Notes under the pieces: model-generated
Databases searched by the model: none
Seen by the model: only the letters and a program-made list of their open reading frames with translations
Told to the model about the DNA's origin: nothing
Made by a program: the position numbers and the translations under genes
NCBI GenBank assembly: GCA_945875635.1
Contig: CAMCLD010000010.1
Coordinates: 1 to 58,856 of the forward strand
Length of the DNA stretch: 58,856 nt
Direction: 5' to 3'
Origin: an uncultured Prevotella sp.
Lineage (GTDB): Bacteria; Bacteroidota; Bacteroidia; Bacteroidales; Bacteroidaceae
Shown here: positions 25,138 through 34,158 of the stretch, piece after piece
How positions within the stretch are numbered: the first letter of the stretch is position 1
How the letters are laid out: each line of letters opens with the position of its first letter

Positions 25138-25710
25138 ATGAAATACAAGATAATATTGGCAAGTAATTCGCCGAGACGAAAAGAGTTGCTCTCTGGTCTT
25201 GACATTGACTATGAGGTTAGGATTATAGATGGAATAGAAGAGGAGTATCCTGTGGATATGCCAGTCGAGGATATTCCCCAGTATCTTGCAGTAAGAAAAT
25301 CAATTCCGTATAAGGCAACATTGTCAGACAATGAACTTCTTATTACGGCAGATACAGTTGTTGTTTGTGAAGGTAAGGTTCTGGGAAAACCGGTTGACAG
25401 ACAGGATGCAGTGGAGATGCTGCGGTTGTTGAGCGGCAAGTCCCATTATGTTGTTACTGGTGTTTGTCTTGCAACAAAAAATTGGAGCAAGTCGTTTCAT
25501 GTCGCTACAAAGGTGACTTTTAAACATCTGAAGGAAAGTGAGATAGACTATTATGTAACAAATTATAAACCATATGATAAGGCTGGAGCCTATGGCATTC
25601 AGGAATGGATAGGATATATTGGCGTAACAGATATTGATGGTAGTTATTTTAATGTCATGGGACTTCCGGTACAGAGAATATGGGCGGAATTGAATAAGGT
25701 TGAATATTGA
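25138..25710 (+). CDS. maf: Maf-like nucleoside triphosphate pyrophosphatase
   Basis: A 190-aa cytoplasmic enzyme that hydrolyses dTTP/UTP or modified nucleotides to monophosphates. The signature ILASNSPRRKELLSGLDIDY at the N-terminus, ITADTVVVCEGKVLGKP, and DKAGAYGIQEWIGYIGVTDI with GSYFNVMGLP are the three Maf blocks. It lies 9 bp after kdsC. Its last codons (VEY, stop) are part of a GAATATT/GAAGATT tandem repeat that continues beyond the stop. Confidence 0.93.
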   Translation: MKYKIILASNSPRRKELLSGLDIDYEVRIIDGIEEEYPVDMPVEDIPQYLAVRKSIPYKATLSDNELLITADTVVVCEGKVLGKPVDRQDAVEMLRLLSGKSHYVVTGVCLATKNWSKSFHVATKVTFKHLKESEIDYYVTNYKPYDKAGAYGIQEWIGYIGVTDIDGSYFNVMGLPVQRIWAELNKVEY

Positions 25711-25791
25711 ATATTGAATATTGAAGATTGAAAATTGAATAAGATTGAAAATTGAATAAGATTGAAAATTGAATAAGATTGAAAATTGAGG
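25699..25791 (+). repeat. Tandem repeat, 17-bp unit AAGATTGAAAATTGAAT, across the maf stop
   Basis: Three GAATATT units lead into four copies of (A/G)AGATTGAAAATTGAAT, three of them exact at 25741-25791 apart from the last two bases. The repeat begins inside the maf coding end, so copy-number change would not alter more than the final codons. Confidence 0.8.
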
Positions 25792-25892
25792 AGTTATGTA
25801 AATTCACTTAAGACCTGGCACCTAAAATAAGATTATGATGTTAAAAGGTTATTAGGTTATTACACCTGGCAGATTAAAATGGGTTTTGGTAA

Positions 25893-25965
25893 TAACTTGT
25901 TTTTTTTGCAAGCTCAAGGGAACTCCTTGTCAACAAAAGAATAACAACTTGTCAACTTAAATAAA
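25893..25965. repeat. Mosaic intergenic repeat, short copy
   Basis: It contains TTTTTTTTGCAAGCTCAAGG with GAACTCCTTGTCAAC and CAACTTGTCAACTTAAAT, a cut-down and partly inverted form of the hairpin module, directly before serB. No palindromic CATGTC core remains. Confidence 0.45.
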
Positions 25966-25966
25966 T

Positions 25967-27214
25967 ATGAATAAAGAGAATATAAAGGAAGAGCAGATAC
26001 TCATTAGATTAACTGGTCAGGACCGACCAGGACTGACAGCTTCCGTGATGGGCATTTTGGCACAGTATGATGCCCAGATACTGGATATAGGACAGGCAGA
26101 CATTCACAGCACTCTGTCTCTTGGCATACTCATAAGAATTGATGAATTGCATTCTGGACAGGTTATGAAGGAACTGCTCTTCAAGGCTTCAGAGTTGAAT
26201 GTGAACATTGGTTTTGCACCTGTGACAGATGATGAATATGAAGATTGGGTCGGAAGACAGGGAAAGAACAGGTATATCCTTACTGTGATAGGAAGAACTC
26301 TTTCTGCCGGACAAATAGCGGCTGTATCAAAAGTTATTGCCAGCCAGGGACTAAATATTGATTCTATACTTCGTCTGACAGGACGTAAGAGCATAAAAAA
26401 ACATAGTGCCAGTGTCAGGGCATGCATAGAGTTCTCCCTTAGGGGAACACCTTATGACCATTCGCAGATGCAATCGGAGTTGATGTTGCTGGCATCGCAG
26501 ATGCAGATTGATTTCTCTTTGCAGAAAGATGACATGTATAGAAGAATGAGACGTCTGATATGCTTTGATATGGATTCAACTCTTATACAGACAGAGTGTA
26601 TCGACGAACTTGCTGTCAGGGCTGGTGTTGGTGATCAGGTAAAAGCTATTACAGAGCGTGCCATGAGAGGTGAGATTGACTTTAAGGAAAGTTTCAAGGA
26701 ACGAGTGGCTTTGCTCAAGGGACTCGATGTAAGTGTAATGCAGGATATTGCAGAGAATCTTCCTGTCACAGAAGGAGCAGACAGACTGATGTCTGTGTTG
26801 AAACGTTGCGGATACAAAATAGCAATTCTAAGCGGTGGCTTCACTTATTTTGGAGAACACCTGAGAAAACGGTATGGAATAGACTATGTGTATGCCAATG
26901 AGCTTGAGATAGGTGAGGATGGTAAACTTACAGGACGATATGTAGGTGAGATAGTTGACGGACATAGAAAAGCCGAACTTCTTAAACTTATAGCACAGGT
27001 TGAAAAGGTTAACCTTGCACAAACCATAGCTGTTGGAGATGGTGCTAACGACCTTCCGATGTTAAGCGAAGCGGGACTTGGTATAGCATTTCATGCAAAA
27101 CCGCGAGTTGTGGCAAATGCAGAACAGAGTATAAATACTATCGGTCTTGACGGAGTGTTATACTTCTTAGGCTTTAAAGACAGCTATCTTGGGGAGCAGG
27201 GACGACTTCAGTAA
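25967..27214 (+). CDS. serB: Phosphoserine phosphatase with two ACT-like domains
   Basis: A 415-aa enzyme for the last step of serine synthesis. Residues 8-85 form an ACT domain (ILIRLTGQDRPGLTASVMGI), followed by a second ACT-like segment (YILTVIGRTLSAGQIAAVSK). The HAD domain begins at about residue 197 with motif I CFDMDSTLIQTECIDELAV, then GEIDFKESFKERV, the Ser motif ILSGGFTYF and motif IV VGDGANDLPML. The ACT domains suggest feedback by an amino acid. Its last 7 bp overlap the 3' end of convergent hemW. Confidence 0.95.
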   Translation: MNKENIKEEQILIRLTGQDRPGLTASVMGILAQYDAQILDIGQADIHSTLSLGILIRIDELHSGQVMKELLFKASELNVNIGFAPVTDDEYEDWVGRQGKNRYILTVIGRTLSAGQIAAVSKVIASQGLNIDSILRLTGRKSIKKHSASVRACIEFSLRGTPYDHSQMQSELMLLASQMQIDFSLQKDDMYRRMRRLICFDMDSTLIQTECIDELAVRAGVGDQVKAITERAMRGEIDFKESFKERVALLKGLDVSVMQDIAENLPVTEGADRLMSVLKRCGYKIAILSGGFTYFGEHLRKRYGIDYVYANELEIGEDGKLTGRYVGEIVDGHRKAELLKLIAQVEKVNLAQTIAVGDGANDLPMLSEAGLGIAFHAKPRVVANAEQSINTIGLDGVLYFLGFKDSYLGEQGRLQ

Positions 27215-28374
27215 AACAGGTCGGACATGATGTCATCACTTACAAGAATGCCTTTGCGTGTAAGACATAAGTATCCATCTCTTAGACATAACAATTCTTT
27301 GGCAATGAATCGTTGTGATTGTCTTATAAGATAATCATGAAATTCATTGCCAAATTTCTTTTTTATATCATTTAGGTATATTCCTTCGCATGTTCGCAAC
27401 CGTGTCATTATAGTCTCATCGTATTTGTTGAACATGTCAAGGCCTTCACTGTCATATACAGGCTTTCCATCCTCTATTCCCTTAATGTATCTTTCAATAT
27501 CAGATACATTCCAGCTTCTGTAGTCTCCGTCATAGGAATGGGCTGAAGCTCCAAGCCCTATATAAGGAATATCGTTCCAGTAGGATAGATTGTGACGAGA
27601 ACGCACGTCTTTCGTTCCCTTTCTTGCAAAGTTGCTAATCTCGTAATGTTCATATCCTGCGCTTTCAAGCATCTCCATCAGTGTAATGAACATCGTGCGC
27701 CACAATTCCTCGTCAGCCTCCTTGAGCTTGCCTTTTTCAAGCATGGAGTGTAATGGGGTGTTCTCCTCATATGTAAGACTGTAGGCTGAAATGTGTTCAA
27801 CGTTCAGATTGATGGCTTTTAAAATATCTGTCCTCCATTCGTCAAGAGTCTGTTGTGGAAAGCCAAACATCAGGTCAATACTTATATTCATTATGCCATG
27901 ATGTCTCAATGTTTCGATTGCTTTTGGAATATCTTCAGCTTTGTGTCTTCTTTTCAGAAACGAAAGTCTGTTGTTGTTGAAAGTCTGAACTCCCATACTC
28001 ACTCTGTTGACACCGCATCTCTCCATCGTCTCGCATAGTGTGTCGTCTATGTCATCGGGGTTACACTCCATGGTAACCTCTATGTTACATCCTTTATCCT
28101 TGGGATTAATGTTGTAATTCTGTTCTATGCTCTTGAAAAGGCGTGATATATTGAGAGGTTGAAGCTGAGAAGGTGTGCCTCCACCAATATATACCGTTGA
28201 AATGACAGACGAAGTCTTGCGCATCTTCATTTCCTTGCATATAGCAGAGATGTACCTGTCTTGTGCCTTGTTATGTGTAGTAGAATAGAAACCGCAATAT
28301 ATACAGCGGCTTGCACAAAATGGGATGTGAATATATAGACCAGCCAAGATACTAAGTGTTTTTTTAGGTGTCAT
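27208..28374 (-). CDS. hemW: HemW-type radical SAM protein
   Basis: A 388-aa protein. The SAM cluster motif is in GLYIHIPFCASRCIYCGFYS (Cys-x3-Cys-x2-Cys), followed by VYIGGGTPSQL, EVTMECNPDD and SMGVQTFNNNRLSFLKRRH. The C-terminal winged-helix-like part (MTRLRTCEGIYLNDIKKKFG) is also present. This family was long annotated as oxygen-independent coproporphyrinogen oxidase; HemW members act as haem chaperones. The distinction from HemN rests on the CxxxCxxC spacing without a fourth Cys and on the shorter length. Convergent overlap with serB leaves no room for an intergenic terminator. Confidence 0.9.
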   Translation of the reverse strand: MTPKKTLSILAGLYIHIPFCASRCIYCGFYSTTHNKAQDRYISAICKEMKMRKTSSVISTVYIGGGTPSQLQPLNISRLFKSIEQNYNINPKDKGCNIEVTMECNPDDIDDTLCETMERCGVNRVSMGVQTFNNNRLSFLKRRHKAEDIPKAIETLRHHGIMNISIDLMFGFPQQTLDEWRTDILKAINLNVEHISAYSLTYEENTPLHSMLEKGKLKEADEELWRTMFITLMEMLESAGYEHYEISNFARKGTKDVRSRHNLSYWNDIPYIGLGASAHSYDGDYRSWNVSDIERYIKGIEDGKPVYDSEGLDMFNKYDETIMTRLRTCEGIYLNDIKKKFGNEFHDYLIRQSQRFIAKELLCLRDGYLCLTRKGILVSDDIMSDLFY

Positions 28375-28504
28375 GTCTTAAGGTCATAAGGCTTTAAGGT
28401 GAAGTTACATCATAACCTAACAACCTCATAATCTAAATTGACTTTCGTCTTTAACTCTCTTAACTCCTTTGATTTCCCTTGAGCATGCGAAAAAAGTAGA
28501 GACA

Positions 28505-28558
28505 ATTGACTATTTATATTAATATGTTCACGAAATAATATCAATATAAATAGTCAAT
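28505..28558 (-). terminator. 16-bp AT-rich inverted repeat after the MFS gene
   Basis: ATTGACTATTTATATT (28505-28520) and AATATAAATAGTCAAT (28543-28558) are perfectly complementary, with a 22-nt loop. On the minus strand it lies about 50 bp after the MFS stop, with a TTTTTT run about 10 nt beyond, so a terminator role is plausible. The rest of the 28375-28607 gap holds a decayed mosaic repeat (TTTCCCTTGAGCATGCGAAA). Confidence 0.45.
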
Positions 28559-28607
28559 CAATACATAATAGTGCCAAACACCATATTTATATGGTTACAT
28601 ATTCATA

Positions 28608-30020
28608 TTATACAATGTTTGGCTTTTCAAGTCCGTAGCCGTTCTTCTTGTCAATCAGTTTAAGGTACATGGCGAGCAAAAGGGCTGCCACACCGAAACA
28701 AGCAAATATTATAAGCGGCAGGGTATAGTCGTATGGTATGAACTCAGCCCCTGCTTCCTTGGCTGCTATTACAGCTGGATTGTCAGCATTTGAGCTTGCC
28801 AAGACGCTTCCTATCAGCAATGGTACAAAGCACAAGCCGAAGTTCTGCACCCAGAAGATAAGGCAGTATGCACTACCAAGCACTTTCTCGTCGATAATCT
28901 TCGGAACACTTGGCCACAGGGCAGCAGGAACAAGTGCAAATGATATGCCGAGCAGGACAATTGTAGAATAAGCTATGATATGACTATGGGTTGCTGGCAA
29001 CACAAAGGCAAACACGAGATGGCAACCAAGGAGCAACAGCGAACCTAACATAAGCATTGTAGCGCCCTTACCCTTATGGTCAAGGAAAGAACCAAGGAAA
29101 GGAGTTATTGCTGCAGCGCCAATTGGGAACCAACGGAAAATATTGGAAGCGTCTGATGGTGAAATTCCATCAAGGTTACACTGTAGCATATTCGCACCAT
29201 AACGCTGAAATGGGAAAATTGCAGAATAATAGAGCACGCAAAGCAATGCTACAACCCAGAATATCTTGCTGGTGAGAATCTTTGTCAGATCGGAAGCTTT
29301 GAATTCTTCTTCACCGTCACCGGCTCCATTGGTGATACCCATCTGGCGATCCAGTTTCTTGTCCATGAATGTGAACACTGTGAAGGCAATGAGTCCGATG
29401 AAGAGCAAGGTAGTGCAGAAACCTACAGAACCAGATACGCTTCCAAGCTTCTCTGCAATTATCGGAGATATGGAGAAGATGGCAAACACACCTACACGTG
29501 CTATAGCCATTTCCAATCCCATGGCAAGAGCCATTTCCTTACCCTTGAACCATTTGGCAATAGCCTTCGACACTGTTGTACCTGCCATTTCGCATCCACA
29601 GCCGAAAATCATGAAACCCAATGATGCAAGCTTTGCACTGCTTGGCAGTTCCACCCACCATGAGTCGAGCCATTGTGCAAGTGCCGTGCCCTCGAAGCTA
29701 TCGCTGACAGCGTAGTATTTTATACATGCTCCGACAAACATCATAGAAGCAGACAGCTCACCAGTAAAACGGATGCCGCACTTGTCGAGAATGAAGCCGG
29801 CAATGATAAGAAAGCCGAAAACATTGAGGATATATTCGCTTGCGGCGTATGTGCCGAAGCTCTCAGGATTCCATCCTTTTTCCTGCTCGATGAGAGACTG
29901 AAGCGGTGACATTACATCGACAAACATATAGCCGAAGAACATCATTGATGCTACCAATACCAAGGCTGTCCACCTCATAGCCTTGGAGTCGTTGAGTTTT
30001 TGTTGAATCTGTTGTGTCAT
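28608..30020 (-). CDS. MFS transporter, possibly dipeptide-type (MFSD1-like)
   Basis: A 470-aa inner-membrane protein with about 12 predicted helices, starting MRWTALVLVASMMFFGYMFV and VDVMSPLQSLIEQEKGW, and with a central loop (KLDRQMGITNGAGDGEEEFK). The arrangement near helix 1-2 and the GCGCEMAGTTVSKAIAKWFK segment recall the MFSD1 branch, known in animals for lysosomal dipeptide export. I am unsure of this assignment. Being encoded just downstream of a DPP5-like dipeptidyl peptidase makes dipeptide transport attractive, but this is inference. Confidence 0.75.
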   Translation of the reverse strand: MTQQIQQKLNDSKAMRWTALVLVASMMFFGYMFVDVMSPLQSLIEQEKGWNPESFGTYAASEYILNVFGFLIIAGFILDKCGIRFTGELSASMMFVGACIKYYAVSDSFEGTALAQWLDSWWVELPSSAKLASLGFMIFGCGCEMAGTTVSKAIAKWFKGKEMALAMGLEMAIARVGVFAIFSISPIIAEKLGSVSGSVGFCTTLLFIGLIAFTVFTFMDKKLDRQMGITNGAGDGEEEFKASDLTKILTSKIFWVVALLCVLYYSAIFPFQRYGANMLQCNLDGISPSDASNIFRWFPIGAAAITPFLGSFLDHKGKGATMLMLGSLLLLGCHLVFAFVLPATHSHIIAYSTIVLLGISFALVPAALWPSVPKIIDEKVLGSAYCLIFWVQNFGLCFVPLLIGSVLASSNADNPAVIAAKEAGAEFIPYDYTLPLIIFACFGVAALLLAMYLKLIDKKNGYGLEKPNIV

Positions 30021-30059
30021 AATATAATTATTTTACTGTATTCCTATGATGCCATGGTA

Positions 30060-32228
30060 TTACTTCTTAAGCCAGCGGTCAAGCCAGTTAAAGAATGTTC
30101 GCTGCCACAGAATTCCATTCTGTGGTTTAAGAACCCAATGGTTCTCGTCTGGATAAATCAACAGTTCAGCAGGAATTCCTTTCATCCTTGCAGCATTGAA
30201 TGCACCCATGCCCTGATTATATACAATTCTGTAATCTTTCTCCCCATGAATACATAATATTGGAGTGTCCCAATTGTCAACAAATCGATGTGGAGAGTTT
30301 TCGTAAGTCTTCCGGGCATTATCTGTCATCTCCTTTTTCCAGAATGCATCTTCATATTCCCAGTTGCTGAACCAGTTCTCTTCTGTATCAGTGTACATGC
30401 TTTCAAGGTTGAAAGCTCCATCGTGGGCTATGAAGCATTTGAAACGCTTGTCATGATGACCTGCCAACCAATAAACACTGAAGCCACCGAAACTTGCGCC
30501 AACAGCTCCAAGATGCTCTTTGTCAACGTATGGCAGATTATTTGCAGCATCGTCTATGGCTGAGAGATAATCGTTCATACATTGACCAGTCCAGTCTCCG
30601 CTTACCTGCTCGTTCCATTCGCTTCCAAAACCAGGAAGTCCACGTCGGTTAGGTGCTACAATAACATATCCGTTAGCAGCCATTATCTGGAAGTTCCATC
30701 TATAGCTCCAGAACTGGCTTACAGGACTCTGTGGTCCTCCCTCACAGAACAGTAGGGTGGGGTATTTCTTTTGTGGGTCGAAGTTTGAAGGTAGTACAAT
30801 CCACGTAAGCATGTCTTTCCCATCAGTCGTCTTTACCCATCTCTGTTCTACCTTTCCTAATGTGAGCTGGCTCATTATGTGGTCGTTCTCATTAGTCAGT
30901 TGACACATTGTCGTTTTTCGTGCATTCTTACCTGGACTAACTATGAACAAGTCGTTAGGCGATGAGAGGCTTTGTCGCGTAACAAGTAATTTGTTCCCTC
31001 TGTTTGCAGATGATATCCCTACAATATCAGACCAATCGTTTGTAAGCTGTGTAACTTTGCCTTCCCATGTAGCGGAGTATAGGTTTATACATCCGTGCCA
31101 AACACCTATGAAATATATTGGAGTATCTTCTGAGTTGCTCCAACAAAATGCATCTACATTGGAGTCAAAATCTTCTGTCAGGTATTTCTTTTCACCTGTT
31201 GTAAGGTTGAGGATACAAAGTCTGTTACAATCAGCCTCATAACCGTCACGTGCCATGCTCAGCCATGCTATATGTGTTCCATCTGGTGAGAATTGTGGGT
31301 TTTGGTCATACCCAGGGTTGTTTACAAGATTAGACTCCTCATTGACCTTTTGGTCCTTCATAGTGTGAGTGGCATCAGTCACAGGACGTGAGTAACCCTC
31401 AGGCTTACATAAGTTGCGTGTTGATTTGGTCTCTATATTAAATAAGTATATGTCTGCATCAGTGGAAACAGAATACTCCTTGCCTATCAGTTTCCTGCAT
31501 GTATAGGCTATCTGTTTGGAATCCTTGCTCCAGTCAAGTTGCTCAATTCCGCCGAAAGGTTCAAGTGGACATTCAAATGGTTCACCTTCCAGCATGTCAT
31601 ATCCCTTTGTTATTCCATTGTCTGTGACATCAGCTACAAATGGGTGCTGGATACTCTCAACATAGTGGTCCCAGTGCCTATACATCAAGTCTGTAACAAT
31701 TCGTCCTGTGGCTTCTGGTAAATCGTCAGGGTTTTTCTTTATAATCTCATGAAATGGTATTGATTTGATGACAATCACTTTCTTTCCATCTGGTGAGAAC
31801 TTGAATCCCTCTATTCCCTCCTTGTCATTTGACAATTGTCTTCGGTTGGTACCATCCGGAGCCATTGCCCATATTTGTCCATCGCACATGAATGCAATGT
31901 CTTTTCCTCCGTTAATCCAAGTAGGATCAGTCTCGTTCTTGTCAGACTGAGTTAACAATGTGTGGTTCTTTCCTTCAGAATCTGTAATGTACAAAACCTG
32001 ATGGCTTTTGTTTGCCTTTACACTATAGTAACCAACCTGATAAACTATACTCTTTCCATCTGGAGAGGCTTCAGATGAGCCTATCCGTCCCATTGCCCAC
32101 AATGCCTCAGGAGTCATTATCCCATTATCTATCTTGATTTCATTTTTCCCAATAGTATTACTTTCCTGGGCTGAAGCGGTAGTATTAACGGCTATAACCA
32201 TAGCTGTCACAAATAGTAATTTTCTCAT
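30060..32228 (-). CDS. S9-family prolyl-oligopeptidase-type dipeptidyl peptidase (DPP5-like)
   Basis: A 722-aa protein with signal peptide MRKLLFVTAMVIAVNTTASA. The N-terminal beta-propeller (TolB-like repeats: FSPDGKKVIVIKS, FSPDGTHIAWLSMA) covers residues about 40-450. The alpha/beta-hydrolase domain contains the Ser in VGASFGGFS, the Asp in CIHGEKDYRI and the His in YPDENHWV, completing the triad. It resembles periplasmic DPP5 of Porphyromonas, which releases dipeptides from oligopeptides. The start overlaps the yidC stop by 4 bp, so it belongs to the pyrG-yidC operon. Confidence 0.88.
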   Translation of the reverse strand: MRKLLFVTAMVIAVNTTASAQESNTIGKNEIKIDNGIMTPEALWAMGRIGSSEASPDGKSIVYQVGYYSVKANKSHQVLYITDSEGKNHTLLTQSDKNETDPTWINGGKDIAFMCDGQIWAMAPDGTNRRQLSNDKEGIEGFKFSPDGKKVIVIKSIPFHEIIKKNPDDLPEATGRIVTDLMYRHWDHYVESIQHPFVADVTDNGITKGYDMLEGEPFECPLEPFGGIEQLDWSKDSKQIAYTCRKLIGKEYSVSTDADIYLFNIETKSTRNLCKPEGYSRPVTDATHTMKDQKVNEESNLVNNPGYDQNPQFSPDGTHIAWLSMARDGYEADCNRLCILNLTTGEKKYLTEDFDSNVDAFCWSNSEDTPIYFIGVWHGCINLYSATWEGKVTQLTNDWSDIVGISSANRGNKLLVTRQSLSSPNDLFIVSPGKNARKTTMCQLTNENDHIMSQLTLGKVEQRWVKTTDGKDMLTWIVLPSNFDPQKKYPTLLFCEGGPQSPVSQFWSYRWNFQIMAANGYVIVAPNRRGLPGFGSEWNEQVSGDWTGQCMNDYLSAIDDAANNLPYVDKEHLGAVGASFGGFSVYWLAGHHDKRFKCFIAHDGAFNLESMYTDTEENWFSNWEYEDAFWKKEMTDNARKTYENSPHRFVDNWDTPILCIHGEKDYRIVYNQGMGAFNAARMKGIPAELLIYPDENHWVLKPQNGILWQRTFFNWLDRWLKK

Positions 32229-34135
32229 TTTCCTAAATTCCTTTTCTTTCTTTCCAGTTCCTCGCGTTTGCGCTGCATTTCAGCCTGCTGTTTCTGCATA
32301 GCCTCCAGTCGTGCAGCCAGTCCACTCATTTTCTTCGGGTTCTTTTTGTTCTCCTCGTATTTAGCGTCAAGAATGGCAAGCAACTTATCGTCATCTGTTG
32401 TCTTTCTCAGTGTCCACATGATGGCAGCACTGAAGAACAAACTAATGAAATAATAGAAGTTTAGACCTGATGAATAATCGTTGAACATGAAGAAGAACAT
32501 CACTGGCATGAGGAACATCATCCATTGCATCATCTTCATCTGTTCGGCCTGCTGACCAACCATTTGGTCTTTCTGCTGTCGCATGGTCATCCATGAGTAA
32601 AGGACGTTGGCAACACAGAAAAGGATACATGTGAGACTTAAATGGTCGCCTATGAGCCATAGGTTAGTACCCCATTCAAAAATTGGGTCGTAAGTACTTA
32701 AGTCGTTTATCCACAGGAAGCTTTGTCCCCTGAGTTGGATGGCATTTGGCACGAAGTTGAACATTGCAATCCAAATAGGCATTTGTATAATCATAGGAAG
32801 GCATCCAGACAAAGGACTGACTCCGTATTTTGAGTATTCCGCCATCATTGCCTGTTGCTTCTGCATTTGGTCTTCAGGCTTGTTATACTGCTTTGTTGCC
32901 TCCTCAAGTCTGGGTTTAAGAACTCTCATCTTGGCAGAACTCATATAGCTCTTCTTTACAAGAGGGAAAGTTATTGCCTTTAGGAGCAAGGTTATGAGAA
33001 TGAGAACTATTCCCATCGGTATTCCAAGCTTCGTAAGGAAATCGAATACGTATATGGTAAAGAATCTGTTTATCCATCTTACAATAGGCCATCCAAGATA
33101 AACGAGTTTCTGAAGCTCAAGATCTTTTCCGAAAGTGCTTTCTTCTTCAATACTGTTAAGTAGTCGGAAGTCGTTAGGTCCGAAATAAAATTCAAATTCT
33201 GAGGCTTTCTGTCCTGTTGGGTCGAAAGCCGTCTTCATCTTTGCTTGGAACTCTTTCAGGTAGCCTGTACCTTTTTCTTGTGGTATGCTTGTAAGTAATG
33301 CGTTCTTCTCAAAATTGTCTTTAGATATCATTATTACTGAGAAGAACTGGTTCTTGAATGCCACCCAGTCGAGGGCTTCTTCGATACTCTCGTCTCTCTT
33401 CTCTGATGTCTCGCTCAGATAGTCGCTACTTCCATTGTTCTCTTTGTAGGTCAGTGTCGTATATCTGTTTTCAAATGTGAAGCCTTTCTCCTGCTGACGG
33501 CATTTGTCATACCAGTCAATGTCAATCTTGTCATAATTTGGTGCGAAAAGTCCCTTCATGCCATTAACTCTGAGGCTCATGTGCAGCATATAGTCTTTTC
33601 CCAACTTGTATGTCAACACCAGACTTTTGCCCTGAGATGCTTCAGCAGTTAACGTAAGAGTTGAGTCGGTAACCTCTGATGGAGTGAAATACAAATCTTT
33701 AGTTGAGATATTACTTTCCTTTGTGGCTACCATAAAATTCAGATGCTGGTCATCACTATCAAATAAAGTGACGTTGTCGGTATCTGGCATGTCTTTCCTA
33801 TGCCCTTTGAAGTTTTTCACCACGGCTTTTTTCACAACTCCACCATGTGTGGAGAATGTCAATGCCAGCTTTTCGTTTTCAAGAATGATGTCTTTGTTTA
33901 CACCCTTAGATGCAGCAAAGAACACACCGGTTGAATCGTTGTCCTCTACAGAGTGTTCCTTCTCGGCTTTGAACTTTAGTTCTGCGTCCTTTTTATTTTT
34001 AGCATTCTGAATGGAGTCAAGCCTTGCAAGCTCCTTTTGTTGTGCAATTTCTTCTTCTGAAGGCTGAGAATATATGCTGTAGCCGATTAGGATAGCAGCA
34101 ATCATCACGAAGCCTATAATTGTGTTTTTGTCCAT
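32225..34135 (-). CDS. yidC: Membrane protein insertase YidC
   Basis: A 636-aa inner-membrane insertase. The N-terminal membrane segment is IGFVMIAAILIGYSIYS, followed by a large periplasmic beta domain (about 60-340). The conserved hydrophobic core comes next: FLTKLGIPMGIVLILITLLL, LKPRLEEATKQYNKPEDQMQ and GCLPMIIQMPIWIAMFNF. It ends with a long charged tail (LAARLEAMQKQQAEMQRKRE). Full length for Bacteroidetes. It is 23 bp downstream of pyrG and coupled to the S9 peptidase gene. Confidence 0.96.
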   Translation of the reverse strand: MDKNTIIGFVMIAAILIGYSIYSQPSEEEIAQQKELARLDSIQNAKNKKDAELKFKAEKEHSVEDNDSTGVFFAASKGVNKDIILENEKLALTFSTHGGVVKKAVVKNFKGHRKDMPDTDNVTLFDSDDQHLNFMVATKESNISTKDLYFTPSEVTDSTLTLTAEASQGKSLVLTYKLGKDYMLHMSLRVNGMKGLFAPNYDKIDIDWYDKCRQQEKGFTFENRYTTLTYKENNGSSDYLSETSEKRDESIEEALDWVAFKNQFFSVIMISKDNFEKNALLTSIPQEKGTGYLKEFQAKMKTAFDPTGQKASEFEFYFGPNDFRLLNSIEEESTFGKDLELQKLVYLGWPIVRWINRFFTIYVFDFLTKLGIPMGIVLILITLLLKAITFPLVKKSYMSSAKMRVLKPRLEEATKQYNKPEDQMQKQQAMMAEYSKYGVSPLSGCLPMIIQMPIWIAMFNFVPNAIQLRGQSFLWINDLSTYDPIFEWGTNLWLIGDHLSLTCILFCVANVLYSWMTMRQQKDQMVGQQAEQMKMMQWMMFLMPVMFFFMFNDYSSGLNFYYFISLFFSAAIMWTLRKTTDDDKLLAILDAKYEENKKNPKKMSGLAARLEAMQKQQAEMQRKREELERKKRNLGK

Positions 34136-34158
34136 ATAAAATATAGTTGGGATGCTTT

